NCBI GenBank assembly: GCA_024690695.1
Contig: JAILOS010000088.1
Coordinates: 1 to 15,332 of the forward strand
Source of the DNA: Oscillospiraceae bacterium
GTDB taxonomy: Bacteria > Bacillota_A > Clostridia > Oscillospirales > Oscillospiraceae
Length of the DNA: 15,332 nt
Direction: 5' to 3'
Below are positions 14,769-15,332 of this stretch, in pieces. Numbering within the stretch: position 1 is the first letter of the stretch; the number at the start of each line of letters is the position of its first letter. The notes under the pieces were generated by a model. It worked only from the letters and a program-made list of their open reading frames with translations, did no database searches and had not been told where the DNA came from. A program made the translations under genes and the position numbers.

Positions 14769-15332
14769 ATGAACGACTATACGAAGCTCCGCGACTGCGA
14801 GCTGTTCCTGTTCGACATGGACGGGACGCTCTATCTGGGCGACGAGGTCTACGAGGGCGCCGTGGCGCTGATGGAGGACCTGCCCCGCCTGGGCAAAAAG
14901 TACATCTATCTGACCAACAACTCCTCCCGCGCCGGTGAAGACTATATCGGGCGGCTGCGGCGGCTGGGCTTCCCCTGCGAGGCGGAGAACGTCTTCACCT
15001 CCGGCATGGCGACCGGGCAGTATCTCAACCAGCACCACCCCGGCGCGAAGGTCTACCTCGCCGGGACGCGCGCTTTTTATCGCGAGCTCACGAGCTACGG
15101 CATCGACCTCGTCAACGACGAGCTGGGGCACACGGAGGCCGAGGACGTGGACGTGGTCGTGCAGGGCTTCGACACCGAGCTCGTGTACGAGAAGCTCGAC
15201 CGCGCCGTGCACTATCTGCGCCGCGGCGCGGCCTTCATCGCGGCCAACCCCGACTGGGTCTGCCCGATGCCGCGCGGCGAGGTCCTGCCCGACTGCGGCA
15301 GCATCTGCGCGCTGCTGAAGGCCTCCTCGGGG
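14769..15332 (+). CDS. HAD superfamily IIA phosphatase (NagD-like), 3' end outside window
   Basis: This is probably a cytosolic sugar- or glycerol-phosphate phosphatase. The 188 visible residues contain HAD motif I as DMDGT (16-20, nucleophile D16 and acid D18), motif II as LTNNSS (48-53), and the class IIA cap with VVVQGFDTELVYEKL and AANPDWVCP, both typical of NagD-like enzymes. The full family length is about 260-270, so roughly 80 residues, including motifs III and IV, lie beyond the window. The ATG at 14769 follows AAAGGAG with 7-base spacing. Family members act on nucleotides, pyridoxal phosphate, phosphoglycolate or glycerol phosphate. The place after glpK makes glycerol phosphate an attractive but untested substrate. 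Confidence 0.9.
   Translation, partial: MNDYTKLRDCELFLFDMDGTLYLGDEVYEGAVALMEDLPRLGKKYIYLTNNSSRAGEDYIGRLRRLGFPCEAENVFTSGMATGQYLNQHHPGAKVYLAGTRAFYRELTSYGIDLVNDELGHTEAEDVDVVVQGFDTELVYEKLDRAVHYLRRGAAFIAANPDWVCPMPRGEVLPDCGSICALLKASSG

Overview
The window looks like chromosome from a GC-rich Firmicute of the class Clostridia, probably an Oscillospiraceae-type gut bacterium. This is inferred from strong GGAGG ribosome sites, sigma-A promoters with extended -10 boxes, GTG starts, a Firmicute-type pyrimidine nucleoside phosphorylase and a Streptococcus Ami-type oligopeptide importer in a high-GC codon background. No phage, plasmid, IS, CRISPR, tRNA or rRNA sequence was seen.

Layout. Positions 1-87 hold the last codons of an unknown + strand gene. 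A promoter then serves pdp (142-1446, +), which ends at a long hairpin that can terminate both strands. From 1569 to 12900 everything is on the minus strand. Read in transcription order this is plsC and an SDR reductase (translationally coupled, 12900-11342), a 382-base gap carrying the importer promoter, the five-gene importer oppA-oppB-oppC-oppD-oppF (10959-2859), its terminator, and a membrane-anchored protein that resembles a degenerate ApbE flavin transferase (2798-1569). To the right, glpK (13071-14561, +) diverges from plsC, and a HAD-IIA phosphatase (14769, +) runs off the window end.

The importer is the main interest. Gene order and sequence match the Streptococcus AmiACDEF oligopeptide permease, but three of its five proteins depart from that plan. 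The lipoprotein OppA appears circularly permuted: the segment that normally ends AmiA/AliA/AliB-type binding proteins sits at its N-terminus, just after the lipoprotein linker, and the protein stops where that segment should begin. OppD carries an in-frame helical insertion of about 227 residues between its Walker A and Q-loop regions. OppF carries an extra C-terminal tail of about 100 residues with two predicted membrane helices. OppB keeps the large outward insertion known from AmiC, and OppC is a standard AmiD-type permease. A structured 232-base spacer separates oppA from oppB and probably sets the excess of binding protein over permease.

The flanking genes are ordinary metabolism: nucleoside salvage (pdp), phospholipid acylation (plsC with an SDR), and glycerol entry (glpK beside a HAD phosphatase). 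The plsC and glpK promoters lie back to back around a shared inverted repeat.
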